Origin: Acidobacteriota bacterium
GTDB taxonomy: Bacteria > Acidobacteriota > Blastocatellia > Pyrinomonadales > Pyrinomonadaceae
NCBI GenBank assembly: GCA_020200155.1
Contig: JAIVJG010000165.1
Span: forward strand, 1 to 44,320
Reading direction: 5' to 3'
DNA: 44,320 bases
The position numbers and the translations under genes are program-made. Shown here one piece after another: positions 14,552 through 22,757 of this stretch. Under the pieces are notes generated by a model that saw only the letters and a program-made list of their open reading frames with translations, was not told the DNA's origin and ran no database searches. Positions within the stretch are counted from its first letter, which is position 1. Each line of letters starts with the position of its first letter.

Positions 14552-16081
14552 TCACCCGCAGACGAGTTCGACGAGCGTGCGGACGCCCGCGCCGCTCGCG
14601 CCTTTGGGGGCATGGGGCTGCGGGTCGTCGTACCAGGCGGTGCCCGCGATGTCGAGATGCACCCAGGGAGTGTCGCCGGCGAATTTGCTGAGGAGGAGCG
14701 CGGCGGCGTTGGCGTCGGGCTTCCCGCCGTAGTTTTTGAAGTCGGCGATGGGACTCTCGATTTTCGTCTTGTAGTCGTCGCTGACGGGCATGCGCCAGAC
14801 GGGTTCGCACGCGCGTTCGGCGGCGGCGCGCACGCGCTCGGCCCACTCGTCGTCGTTGCCGTAGAGGCCGGCGCGATGACTGCCAAGCGCGACGATGATC
14901 GAGCCGGTGAGCGTCGCGAGGTCAACGATGCGCGTCGCGCCGAGTTGTTTGGCGTAGGCGATGCCGTCCACGAGCACGAGACGGCCTTCGGCGTCCGTGT
15001 CCACGACCTCGATGGTGCGGCCCGCGAGCGTGCGAACGATGTCGCCCGGCTTGATGGCCTTGCCCGAAGGCATGTTCTCCGCCGAAGGCACAATGCCGAC
15101 GATGCGACGCGCGGTCTTGAGTTGCGCGACGGCACGGAGCGCGCCGAGCACTGCCGCGCCGCCCGCCATGTCAGACTTCATCTCGTACATATCGAGGCCG
15201 TGCTTGATCGAGATGCCGCCCGTGTCGAACGTGATGCCCTTGCCGACGAAGGCCCACAGCTCTTCGTCCGCGCCAGCGCCCGTGGGTTCATAACGGATGA
15301 CGATCAGTGCGGGTTCTTCGTCCGACCCCTGCGCGACGCCGAGCAGCGCGCCCATGCCGCGTGCGCGGATTTCGCCTGCGGTCAGCGATTCGACTTGCAG
15401 GCCGAACTCCGCAGCCATCTCGGCGGCGCGGCGCGCGAACTCGCGCGGAGGCAGCGTCAGGCCCGGCTCATCCGCCAGTGTGCGCGCCCAGTTTGCAGAC
15501 TCGGCGATGACGCGCGCACGCTCGACCGCTTCGCGCAGTTCGTCGCTCCCGCGCGCGGCGACGATTGAGAACTGTTCGAGCGCGAATTGTTTTTCCTCGC
15601 GCGCTTGATAAAAGTCGTTGTCGTAGAGGCCGAGATGCGCGCCCTCCGCGAGCGCCTGTGTCAGCCGCGCCGCCTGTTCGCCGGCTGCCGGAGAGACGAA
15701 GTAGAGACGCCTGACTTTGGCCGTGCGCGACGCACGCGCGGCCATCCCACCTGCGCGTCGGATGACGGCCTGTCCGAAATCGGCGTGCGCGCCCAAGCCC
15801 ACGAGCAGCACGCGCAGCGCGCCGCCAGCGCCTTCGCGCGCGTCGCCGTCCGTGCCCGCTTCGCCCTGCGTGTGAATCAGATTCAAGGTTCCCTCTTCGC
15901 CTTTGAATTCGCCGTCGCCGGCGAGTTGCTCACACGTCCGCCGCAGGCTGCCGCCGAGGGATTCGACACCTTGCAGGCGCGGCTCGTCCGTAAAGACGCA
16001 GAGGGCGACGGCTTCCGACGGCGCGATTGAGGGAGGAATTTCCGTCACGATTTCGACGTTCAGGCTGTTCGGATTTCTCAT
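14552..16081 (-). CDS. pepA: leucyl aminopeptidase (M17 family)
   Basis: The product is 509 residues. The C-terminal catalytic domain shows the di-metal site FVGKGITFDTGGISIKHG (Lys and Asp ligands), MYEMKSDMAGGAAVLGA and the signature DTDAEGRLVLVDG (NTDAEGRL with N changed to D). RIVDLATLTGSIIVALG and GTAWYDDPQPHAPKGASG complete the fold. The N-terminal ~180 residues form the M17 macro-like regulatory domain. The enzyme is cytoplasmic, hexameric in known members, and removes N-terminal residues from peptides. It is divergent from the 5'-nucleotidase gene, with a 200-base shared upstream region, and is first in a run with the SDR and thioredoxin-like genes. Confidence 0.95.
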   Translation of the reverse strand: MRNPNSLNVEIVTEIPPSIAPSEAVALCVFTDEPRLQGVESLGGSLRRTCEQLAGDGEFKGEEGTLNLIHTQGEAGTDGDAREGAGGALRVLLVGLGAHADFGQAVIRRAGGMAARASRTAKVRRLYFVSPAAGEQAARLTQALAEGAHLGLYDNDFYQAREEKQFALEQFSIVAARGSDELREAVERARVIAESANWARTLADEPGLTLPPREFARRAAEMAAEFGLQVESLTAGEIRARGMGALLGVAQGSDEEPALIVIRYEPTGAGADEELWAFVGKGITFDTGGISIKHGLDMYEMKSDMAGGAAVLGALRAVAQLKTARRIVGIVPSAENMPSGKAIKPGDIVRTLAGRTIEVVDTDAEGRLVLVDGIAYAKQLGATRIVDLATLTGSIIVALGSHRAGLYGNDDEWAERVRAAAERACEPVWRMPVSDDYKTKIESPIADFKNYGGKPDANAAALLLSKFAGDTPWVHLDIAGTAWYDDPQPHAPKGASGAGVRTLVELVCG

Positions 16082-16108
16082 CGAGGGATAACTTTTCTGA
16101 AGCTCCGT

Positions 16109-16138
16109 TTGGTTTGCTATGGGCGGGACGAGTATAAT
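16109..16138 (+). promoter_or_regulatory. sigma-70 promoter for the 5'-nucleotidase gene
   Basis: A perfect TATAAT at 16133-16138 has TTGGTT at 16109-16114 with an 18-base spacer. It reads toward the ATG at 16282, leaving a leader of about 140 bases in which I see no strong structure. Confidence 0.55.
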
Positions 16139-16281
16139 TCAAGCTCCTGATTTGGCCTAACTTCAGTGGCCGCGAAAGGCAATCCGGACAATTGCTCAAC
16201 CGCGCCGGGCGTGCCTCGACCAAGACTCCCGCGAAGGCCGCTGAAAATCACTCGACGCTTTCAAGGAAGGATTATTTCCGA

Positions 16282-17856
16282 ATGGCATTCTTACGCCTCT
16301 CGACCCGCCGCGCGACGCTCGCTCTGCTGCTTGCGCTCGCCGCTTCCCTCGCCATCTTCGCACAGGACAAGCGCGACTGCATGGTGCGCGTCACGCTCTT
16401 GCAGGTCAACGACGTGTACCAGTTCACGCCCGCCGACAGGGGCGCGCGCGGAGGGCTGGCGCGCGTCTCAACGCTGCGGAAGCAAATCGCGCGACAGTCG
16501 CCGCACACGCTCTTCATCCTCGCGGGTGACACCATTTCGCCGTCCGTCGAGTCCATCACCTACAAGGGCGCGCAGATGATTGACGCATGGAACACGGTGG
16601 GGCTGGACTTCTCCGTCTTCGGCAATCACGAGTTCGACTTCGGCCCGGACGTGCTGCGCCAGCGCATCTCGGAGTCGAAATTCAAGTGGCTCGGCGCAAA
16701 CGTCGTTGACGCGAAGACGGGCAGGACTTTCGGAGACACGCCGCCGTTCGTCGTCCGCGAATTTGAAGGCGTCAAGGTGGGATTTTTCGGCCTCGTTTTG
16801 CCGGAGACTAAAACCACTTCGAGTCCCGGCCCCGACGTGGAGTTTCGAGACGTGTGCGAAACCGCCAGGCAAATCATCCCGCAACTCCGCGCGGCGGGCG
16901 CGAACACCGTCGTCGCCGTCACGCACCTCTCGATGCGCGAAGACAAACAGCTCGCGCGCTGCGCCGCAGGCCAGATTGACGTGATCGTCGGCGGGCACGA
17001 ACACACTCTGCTCGAATCCTCCTCGGCGGGCACGCCGATTTTCAAGATGACGGCGGACGGGCGCGAGTTGGGGCGCATTGATCTCAACATCAGCCCATTG
17101 AGCGGCAAGGTCGAAAGCATTGACTGGGAAATCATCCCCGTGACGGACAAGCTGGCGGACGACCCGGACTTCGCCGCCGTCACGACGAAGTACGCGGCGA
17201 GGCTCACGGAGTTGGCCGCACGCGTCGGCTCGACGACCGTCTCGCTCGACGCCCGCAGCGCGGCCAATCGCACGGGCGAGACCAACATCTCGGACTTCAT
17301 CACAGACGCCTTCCGGCAAGCCGCCGGCGCGGACGTGGCGCTCCTCAACGGCGGCTCAGTCCGCGCCGATACCATCATCACTCCCGGCGAACTCACGCTG
17401 CGCGACGTGCTCTCGATCCTGCCCTTCAACAACGAACTGGTGAAGATTGAAATCACAGGCGAGACGCTGCGGCAGGCGCTCGAACACGGCGTCAGCCGCA
17501 GCGGGGGCAGCGAGGAGCCGGGACGCTTTCCGCAGGTCTCCGGCGTCCGCTATTCCTTCGAGACGAGCCGCCCGGCGGGCGCACGTCTACGCGAAGTGAC
17601 CGTCGGCGGCCAGCCCCTCGACTTGAAGCGAACTTACACGCTGGTCACGGCGAAGTATCTCGCAGGCGGCGGCGATCAGTACGCGATGCTCAAGGGTCAC
17701 GACAACGTGCTCAAAGTGAAGTTGGTTGACGCGGAGGTGTTGCGTAAAGCGATTGCCGCCGTTCCTTCAATCGCGCCGGTCACGGACGGTCGCATCCTCC
17801 GCCTCGACAAACCGGCGGAAGAGAAACCCTGCGCGGCGACGGCGGGCACAAAATGA
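16282..17856 (+). CDS. exported bifunctional metallophosphatase/5'-nucleotidase (UshA-like)
   Basis: The product is 524 residues. The ATG at 16282 is preceded by AAGGAAGG and begins a clear signal peptide (MAFLRLSTRRATLALLLALAASLAIFAQ), so the track's upstream start is rejected. The calcineurin-like metallophosphatase domain has LLQVNDVYQF (Asp-x-x; canonical DxHG is altered to NDVY), FILAGDTISPS, VFGNHEFDFG and VGGHEHT, supplying the two-metal ligands. The C-terminal 5_nucleotid_C domain follows from about residue 330 (GETNISDFITDAFRQAAGADVALLNGGSVRA). The family hydrolyses periplasmic nucleotides to nucleosides and phosphate. The TPR gene starts inside its stop codon. Confidence 0.92.
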   Translation: MAFLRLSTRRATLALLLALAASLAIFAQDKRDCMVRVTLLQVNDVYQFTPADRGARGGLARVSTLRKQIARQSPHTLFILAGDTISPSVESITYKGAQMIDAWNTVGLDFSVFGNHEFDFGPDVLRQRISESKFKWLGANVVDAKTGRTFGDTPPFVVREFEGVKVGFFGLVLPETKTTSSPGPDVEFRDVCETARQIIPQLRAAGANTVVAVTHLSMREDKQLARCAAGQIDVIVGGHEHTLLESSSAGTPIFKMTADGRELGRIDLNISPLSGKVESIDWEIIPVTDKLADDPDFAAVTTKYAARLTELAARVGSTTVSLDARSAANRTGETNISDFITDAFRQAAGADVALLNGGSVRADTIITPGELTLRDVLSILPFNNELVKIEITGETLRQALEHGVSRSGGSEEPGRFPQVSGVRYSFETSRPAGARLREVTVGGQPLDLKRTYTLVTAKYLAGGGDQYAMLKGHDNVLKVKLVDAEVLRKAIAAVPSIAPVTDGRILRLDKPAEEKPCAATAGTK

Positions 17857-18359
17857 TTGCGATGTTCGACGAAGACTTTACGTCCGAAGCGAAACGGAAA
17901 GCGGCGGAGCTTTTCCGGCGCGCGTATGAGGCGCAACTGGGCAAGGATTACGAAGAGGCGATAGAACTCTACCGCCGCTCGATAGAGGTCTGCCCGACCG
18001 CCGAGGCGCACACCTTTCTCGGCTGGGTCTACAGCTTTCAGGATCGCTACGACGATGCGATTGACGAATGCCTCGCCGCCATCCGCGTAGACCCCGGCTT
18101 CGGCAACCCCTACAACGACATCGGCAGCTACCTCATCGCGCAGGGCGATTTCTGGACGTGCGTTCGATGGTTCCGCCGCGCGCTCCAGGCCCCGCGCTAC
18201 GAGGCCCGCGCCTTCCCGCACTTCAACCTGGGGCGCGTCTATGAAGAGCGCCACCGCCTGCTCGACGCGGCCCGCCACTACGGCCTCGCGCTTCAGGAGC
18301 AGCCCGACTTCGCGCAGGCGGCCAGTGCGTTGCGCCGTATGCAGGCGCGGCTCAACTAA
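17853..18359 (+). CDS. tetratricopeptide repeat (TPR) protein
   Basis: The product is 168 residues. Its ATG overlaps the TGA of the 5'-nucleotidase gene (ATGA), so it is translationally coupled; a second ATG at 17862 (MFDEDF) is possible. Consecutive 34-residue TPR units are visible: AAELFRRAYEAQLGKDYEEAIELYRRSIEVCP, AEAHTFLGWVYSFQDRYDDAIDECLAAIRVDP, and PYNDIGSYLIAQGDFWTCVRWFRRALQ, then HFNLGRVYEERHRLLDAARHYGLALQEQP. It has no signal peptide or membrane segment, so it is cytoplasmic while its coupled partner is exported. The role is unknown beyond protein-protein binding. Confidence 0.92.
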   Translation: MIAMFDEDFTSEAKRKAAELFRRAYEAQLGKDYEEAIELYRRSIEVCPTAEAHTFLGWVYSFQDRYDDAIDECLAAIRVDPGFGNPYNDIGSYLIAQGDFWTCVRWFRRALQAPRYEARAFPHFNLGRVYEERHRLLDAARHYGLALQEQPDFAQAASALRRMQARLN

Positions 18360-18372
18360 CGTCGCTTCTTCG

Positions 18373-18867
18373 TCACTGACGCTGCTTCTTCGTCGTGCGT
18401 CGTCGCCGCTTCTTCAACTCGCGACGCATCCGCTCAATCTCCTCGACGCCCTTCTCGCGCGCTTTGATCGCGAGCCGTCGCGCCTCTCGCTCGCTGCGAC
18501 CGTCGGGCGAGAATTGAAACTTGCGCGTCACGCGTCGCCCGTCCGGCAGCGTCCAGCCTGCCTGCCAGACTTCGTAGACGGCTCCACGCTTGCTCTGCGT
18601 CGTCCGGCTGACGCCGGGGTGGCCGCTCGTGTTGCGCGTGCTCAGGCGGTTGAACAGATTGCCGTGCTCCGGCTTCGGGTGGCGTTCGATCAGTTCGTCG
18701 CGGTAAGCGATGGCGCGGAGCAGCGCGCCGCCCTTGCCGCCGTGCGCGTAGTCGCTGAAAAACTTTTGGCGCGTGATGCCGTCGCGCATCACACGCACGT
18801 ACCAGCCGTACTGACGCTTCTGCTCCTGCTCGACCCGGCTGATGTTCCGCAGGTTGTTGCGCTGCAT
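18373..18867 (-). CDS. bacterial AP2-domain protein
   Basis: The product is 164 residues, with GGAGGA shortly upstream of the ATG at 18867. The N-terminal half, QYGWYVRVMRDGITRQKFFSDYAHGGKGGALLRAIAYRDEL, matches the AP2-like repeat widespread as single genes in several bacterial phyla. A second unit follows: GHPGVSRTTQSKRGAVYEVWQAGW and RKFQFSPDGRSEREARRLAIKAR. The C-terminus is strongly basic (ELKKRRRRTTKKQRQ). AP2 folds bind DNA in plants, apicomplexa and some homing endonucleases; no nuclease domain is present here. A nucleic-acid-binding role is inferred from fold and charge. It converges on the TPR gene, with stops 13 bases apart. Confidence 0.8.
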   Translation of the reverse strand: MQRNNLRNISRVEQEQKRQYGWYVRVMRDGITRQKFFSDYAHGGKGGALLRAIAYRDELIERHPKPEHGNLFNRLSTRNTSGHPGVSRTTQSKRGAVYEVWQAGWTLPDGRRVTRKFQFSPDGRSEREARRLAIKAREKGVEEIERMRRELKKRRRRTTKKQRQ

Positions 18868-18930
18868 ATTTTCGACTCATTCCTCCACGTTTGATTGTCT
18901 GATTCAATTAAAGACGGCGCGGCGTTTCGA

Positions 18931-19362
18931 TCAGCCCCCGGGGGTCTCGTGCATTTCGATGTCGGCAACGTCGCCCTTGAGCACCTCTTTATTTATTTTC
19001 ATCTTGCGCCGATTGGCGTCCACCGCGACGTAAATGACTTCTGCCTCCGTGACCTTGATGCGCTCGGACGTGCCGCCGTAGCGCTCGGCTTCGACCACCA
19101 CGCGAACGGTGATGGAGGTCGTGCCGATGCGCTCTGTTTTGGCGTAGAAGCTGACAAGGTCGCCGACGAAGACCGGCTGGTGAAAGACGACCTCGCGCAT
19201 CGCGACGGTGACGAAGCGCTCGATCTGCGTGCGGCGGTGACACTCGACCGCGCCCGCGATGTCTATGTAGCTGAGAATGATGCCGCCGAAGATCGTGCCC
19301 TGCGGGTTGGTGTCGCGCGGCAGGAGCGTGATGCGGATGGCCGGGTCGCTGTAAGAGTTCAT
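18931..19362 (-). CDS. acyl-CoA thioesterase, hotdog fold (YciA-like)
   Basis: The product is 143 residues from the ATG at 19362 (MNSYSDPAIRITLLP); the 41 residues before it in the track ORF do not resemble the family. The typical core is LLPRDTNPQGTIFGGIILSYIDIAGAVECHRR, with the conserved Asn/Gly and the Asp of the hotdog helix. VAMREVVFHQPVFVGDLVSFYAKTERIGTTSITVRVVVEAE follows. The family hydrolyses acyl-CoA in the cytoplasm, controlling the CoA and fatty-acid pools. It stands 64 bases upstream of the AP2 gene on the same strand. Confidence 0.9.
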   Translation of the reverse strand: MNSYSDPAIRITLLPRDTNPQGTIFGGIILSYIDIAGAVECHRRTQIERFVTVAMREVVFHQPVFVGDLVSFYAKTERIGTTSITVRVVVEAERYGGTSERIKVTEAEVIYVAVDANRRKMKINKEVLKGDVADIEMHETPGG

Positions 19363-19778
19363 AAGCTTTCTATAACAACCGACGCTCACGGACGAAACAA
19401 CTCGCACGCCGCCGAGCAGTCGAAGGGTTCCTTGTGAGATGAGAGATTTGCGCCTGAGCATGAACGCGCGTGGCGTGGCTGTCAAGCAGCCTTCCCGTCC
19501 CGTCGTGCTTCCGGCCTTTTCCAGCTCGTCCGCCGTACAACGGCAAGCCCGAAGCGCTCATCCAAACGCTTGCCCCGGAAGCGTAAACTTGAGTTGCAGG
19601 TCGAAATGTTCTCGCGGTCGCGCTCGCCGCGCGAGTCGCCCGTTTTCAGGTCAGCAGCCTGCCGGAGAGACTTGAGAAGCGCGTGCCTCGCCGCTCGCCT
19701 GCGGCGTGTATAATCGGCAGTTAATCGCCATCGTTCGCATCCATTTTTAAGACGTGTTGATTGCTTAGGGAAACCAAG
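19363..19778. other. 416-base gap without a supported gene
   Basis: The short track ORFs here (78 and 63 residues) are Arg/Ser-rich and look like noise. The right end holds a TATAAT at 19709-19714 for the downstream gene. I find no heptad repeat, RNA gene or strong hairpin that I can support in the remainder. This is the longest gene-free stretch in the window. Confidence 0.6.
19709..19714 (+). promoter_or_regulatory. -10 element of a probable promoter for the M1-like TPR gene
   Basis: A perfect TATAAT lies 65 bases before the ATG at 19779. No matching -35 stands at 16-18 bases upstream, so this may be an activator-dependent promoter or chance. Confidence 0.35.
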
Positions 19779-21947
19779 ATGAAGAACTTTTTAAGACGCG
19801 CGGCATTGTTGCTCGTGGCAGCTTTGATTGCCGGCGCAGGACAGTTGCCGGCCCACGCGCAGAGGCCGGCGAGACGTGGCGCTCAGCCCACGCAGACGAG
19901 GCCCAACACCTCTCCGACGCCGCAGGGCACGCCCGCCAGACCGACGCCGACGCCAGCCGTGACCATCGCCGAGACGCCGCTTCAGCCCGGCGCACGCGCA
20001 CGTTTCGACATCACCAACTATCGCATGGATGTCGAACTGCAACCCGACCAGCATTTCCTGAGCGCCACGGGCGAAGTCACCTTCACGCCGCTCGACAACA
20101 CGCGCGCGGTCGTCTTCGAGTTGAACGGCTCGCTCAAGGTCGAATCAATCGAGCGCAACGGGCGCGCTCTGACGAACTTCGTGCAGGATCAGGCGGGCGT
20201 GGACACCATCGGGCCGAGCGTGCGCGTTGACCTCGGCGAAGTCGTCCCCGCCGGGCAAACGCAGACGCTGCGCTTCCGTTGGAGCGGCGCGCTCGTCACG
20301 CCCGAAGGCGGGCCGCTCGCCACCAAGCGCCTCGTCTACGTCGGCACGGACGTGTCTTACCTGATGTACGCCGCGCGCTGGTTTCCCTTCCACGACTACG
20401 CCGCAGACCGCGCGACCGCCGACATCACGGTCACGGTTCCCGGCGGTTATGTCGTCGCCGGTGCGAGCGACGAGGCTGTCACGCCGCAGTCGCGCGGCGC
20501 GAAAGTCAGTTACCACTTCGTCAGCAGACAGCCCGCGCTCGTCGGCAGCTTCGCCGCCGGTCGCTTCGCGACGCGCACGCTCCGCATGGGCGGCTACGAG
20601 ATAAACTTTTTCGTCCAGCCGGGCAGCGAGGGCTTTATCGAGCCTTACGGGCAGGTGATCGGCGACGCGCTACAGTTCTACACGCGCAAGTACGGCCAGC
20701 CCGCCTTCGGCACGCGCCTCTCGGTCGTGCAGATTGACGACGCCAGCCTCGACGCTTACGCCGCGCCGGGGATGGAATTTCTCTCGACGAAATTCTTCGC
20801 CGCGAACCGTCTCGCCGGACTCGACGAACGCGTCCAGCGCGAGGTCGCTTTCCAGTGGTGGGGACTGACCGCCGGCCTCAAGTCTTTCGACGACGCGTGG
20901 CTCTCGCAAGGGTTGGCTGAGTACAGCGCGCACGCCCTGCGCGAGACCAGACTTCAGGGCGCAGCGCTCGATTCCGAGCAGCGCGACACGCAGGAGCGCG
21001 CCCTGATGTTCGAGCAGTCGGCTTCAATCGCCCGCGCGCCCTCGACGCTCGACGACCAGTCGGCGGCCTACCAGGCGATTATTTTCTACAAGGGCGCGAT
21101 GGTTTTTCAGATGCTGCGCGACGTGATGACGCAGCAGAAGTTCGACGAGTTGCTGCGCCGCTTCGCGCAGGAGTTTCGCAGCCGCAACGCCTCGATTGAC
21201 GATTTCGAGAAGCTGACCTCGCAGATCGCGGGCGAGAATATGCGCTACTTCTTCGCGCGCTGGGTCGAAGGCACGGGCGTCCCGGAATTCTCCGCCGACT
21301 ATCAAATCATACGCACGCGCGCAGGCAAGTTTCGCGCGCGCGGAACCGTCAAGCAGAACTTCGAGAACTTGAAGCTCCCGGTCGAGGTCGCCCTGCGCTC
21401 GGAAGGCGACACGAGCACGACGACCCTCTTTCTCGCCGACCGCAGCGAGGATTTCGACTTCGAGTCTTCGGGGAAGCCGCTCGAAGTCATCATTGACCCG
21501 AACCATAAAATCCTGCGCACGTCGGACGAGCTTCGTATCTCGATTGTCGCGCGGCGCGGGCTTGAGTTGCTGCGCGAAGGACAGTACCTCGAAGCGCAAA
21601 GGCAATTTGAGGAGGCGCTCAAGCTCGACAAATCGAACTCGTGGGTCTACTACAATCTCGGCCTGCTCTTTCTCGAACAGCGCAACTACCAGCAGGCGCT
21701 CGACAACTTCGACGCGGCCATCAACGGCAACCTGCGGCCTTCATGGATCGAGGCTTGGGCGCGCATCAAGCGCGGCAACGCCTACGACGCGCAGGGCGAC
21801 CGCGCGCGTGCCGTCGCCGAATACAAGAAGGCAATCGCGACCGACATAGACTACGACCACGCGCAGCGCGCCGCCAAAGACTTCCTCGCCACGCCCTACG
21901 ACCCGAAGGCCAACACGCAGCAGGCGGCGACGGGTTCAAACGAGTGA
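19779..21947 (+). CDS. M1 peptidase-like protein with C-terminal TPRs, zinc site lost
   Basis: The product is 722 residues from the ATG at 19779 (MKNFLRRAALLLVAALIAGAG...HAQ), a signal peptide; the upstream TTG start is rejected. A Pro/Thr-rich linker (residues ~30-65) precedes an M1 N-terminal β-domain. The exopeptidase-like motif reads APGMEFLS. At the zinc site the sequence is R354-E-V-A-F358, 18 residues, then Q377. So both His ligands and the distal Glu ligand of HExxH-x18-E are replaced, while the general-base Glu is kept. Catalysis should be absent. From about residue 590, TPR units follow (AQRQFEEALKLDKSNSWVYYNLGLLFLEQRNYQQALDNFDAAI). It is probably a periplasmic binding or scaffold protein. 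It is a single-gene unit with a terminator. Confidence 0.88.
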   Translation: MKNFLRRAALLLVAALIAGAGQLPAHAQRPARRGAQPTQTRPNTSPTPQGTPARPTPTPAVTIAETPLQPGARARFDITNYRMDVELQPDQHFLSATGEVTFTPLDNTRAVVFELNGSLKVESIERNGRALTNFVQDQAGVDTIGPSVRVDLGEVVPAGQTQTLRFRWSGALVTPEGGPLATKRLVYVGTDVSYLMYAARWFPFHDYAADRATADITVTVPGGYVVAGASDEAVTPQSRGAKVSYHFVSRQPALVGSFAAGRFATRTLRMGGYEINFFVQPGSEGFIEPYGQVIGDALQFYTRKYGQPAFGTRLSVVQIDDASLDAYAAPGMEFLSTKFFAANRLAGLDERVQREVAFQWWGLTAGLKSFDDAWLSQGLAEYSAHALRETRLQGAALDSEQRDTQERALMFEQSASIARAPSTLDDQSAAYQAIIFYKGAMVFQMLRDVMTQQKFDELLRRFAQEFRSRNASIDDFEKLTSQIAGENMRYFFARWVEGTGVPEFSADYQIIRTRAGKFRARGTVKQNFENLKLPVEVALRSEGDTSTTTLFLADRSEDFDFESSGKPLEVIIDPNHKILRTSDELRISIVARRGLELLREGQYLEAQRQFEEALKLDKSNSWVYYNLGLLFLEQRNYQQALDNFDAAINGNLRPSWIEAWARIKRGNAYDAQGDRARAVAEYKKAIATDIDYDHAQRAAKDFLATPYDPKANTQQAATGSNE

Positions 21948-21976
21948 TTCATTAGCGCCGGCCCGGAAGATGAAAA

Positions 21977-22007
21977 GGCTCTCCGCTAATTGCGGAGAGC
22001 CCTTTTT
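21977..22007 (+). terminator. Rho-independent terminator after the M1-like TPR gene
   Basis: The perfect 10-base stem GGCTCTCCGC / GCGGAGAGCC with loop TAATT is followed by CTTTTT. On the other strand AAAAG precedes the stem, so it may also serve the convergent lpxI transcript weakly. Confidence 0.92.
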
Positions 22008-22043
22008 CACATCTGACGCGTGCGGCGGCGCGCGTGAGTTCGA

Positions 22044-22675
22044 CTAGACCGGCGGTGCGGCGGCGACGACGGCGATGCGATGCTTGTCGGCAAGGCGGAG
22101 CATCTCTTCGCGGTCGAACATCAAGGTCTTTCCGGCAGTGATGCAGAGACAGGTCGCGCCGGCTTTGACCATCGCCTCGCGATCTCGCGCGCGACTTCAA
22201 GACCGTACTCGATGTCGCCTCGCTCGCGCTCGTCGGGCGCGCGGCGCGCGAGCTTCCCTGCTGCGGGGAGGTGATCCTGTAGAAAGTAGGTCGAGTCAAT
22301 CAACTCGATACCCTCGCGCGCGAGTTCGTCGGCGACGCCGCCGATGAGCGCGTCGGTGTTGCGGCGCGGGAGTTTGAGGAGCATCTTCAGCATCCGCACG
22401 TCCGGCAGCGCGCCACTGAAAATCTGCACGTGCCTGACCTGTCCCGCCATGATCGCGGAACGGACGCCCTCGCGCTTGAAGAAGCGAATCATCCGCCCAA
22501 GCTGCCCTATGCCGACCCACAACACGCGCCCGTCCGCCGAAGACGCCGCGCGCTCAATAGCGGGGTCTGTCTCCTCGCGTATCGCCGCCACAGCAAGCGA
22601 CACGCCCGCGCGCCGCGCGCCTTCGATGACGAGAAAGGGAAATTTGCCGTTGCCTGCAATCAGTCCGTATCGCAT
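22044..22675 (-). pseudogene. lpxI: lpxI (UDP-2,3-diacylglucosamine pyrophosphatase, DUF1009) with an internal out-of-frame deletion
   Basis: The ATG at 22675 starts MRYGLIAGNGKFPFL, and the LpxI frame is intact through DIEYGLEVAREIA. It then reads nonsense (RRWSKPARPVS) and stops at 22121. In another frame the C-terminal tail of the same family is present: MVKAGATCLCITAGKTLMFDREEMLRLADKH, ending in TAG at 22044-22046. About 60 residues between these parts, which in the family contain the VKxxxQDxRFD-type segment, are missing, and the frame is shifted. LpxI hydrolyses UDP-2,3-diacylglucosamine to lipid X in Raetz-pathway lipid A synthesis. As written it should be inactive. It is the last gene of the bamA-skp-fabZ-lpxA run. 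Genuine deletion or assembly error cannot be told apart here. Confidence 0.85.
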
Positions 22676-22681
22676 AAGCTC

Positions 22682-22734
22682 GTAAATCGTAAATGGTAAA
22701 TCGTGAATAGACAAAGGCAGCTATTCATTCACGT
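22682..22734. repeat. heptad-periodic inverted repeat 3 (CGTAAAT type)
   Basis: The left arm CGTAAAT CGTAAAT GGTAAAT CGTGAAT has 7-base periodicity. CTATTCATTCACG on the right is the near complement of the CGTGAATAG end of the left arm, with a short ACAAAGGCAG loop. It lies between lpxA and lpxI. Confidence 0.75.
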
Positions 22735-22757
22735 CTGGCGATTGAGGACTGACGGTT

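Noticed and set aside
14237-15568. 443-residue plus-strand ORF opposite the aminopeptidase and SDR genes
   Set aside because: Shadow of pepA and the SDR gene; it spans both genes and their gap without any domain.
19363-19778. Small genes in the 416-base gap (78- and 63-residue ORFs)
   Set aside because: They are low-complexity Arg/Ser frames without ribosome-binding sites or recognisable motifs.
22044-22675. Programmed ribosomal frameshift in lpxI (and likewise in prmA and rsmE)
   Set aside because: A frameshift alone cannot restore the missing residues between the two halves; sequence is absent, not merely out of phase.
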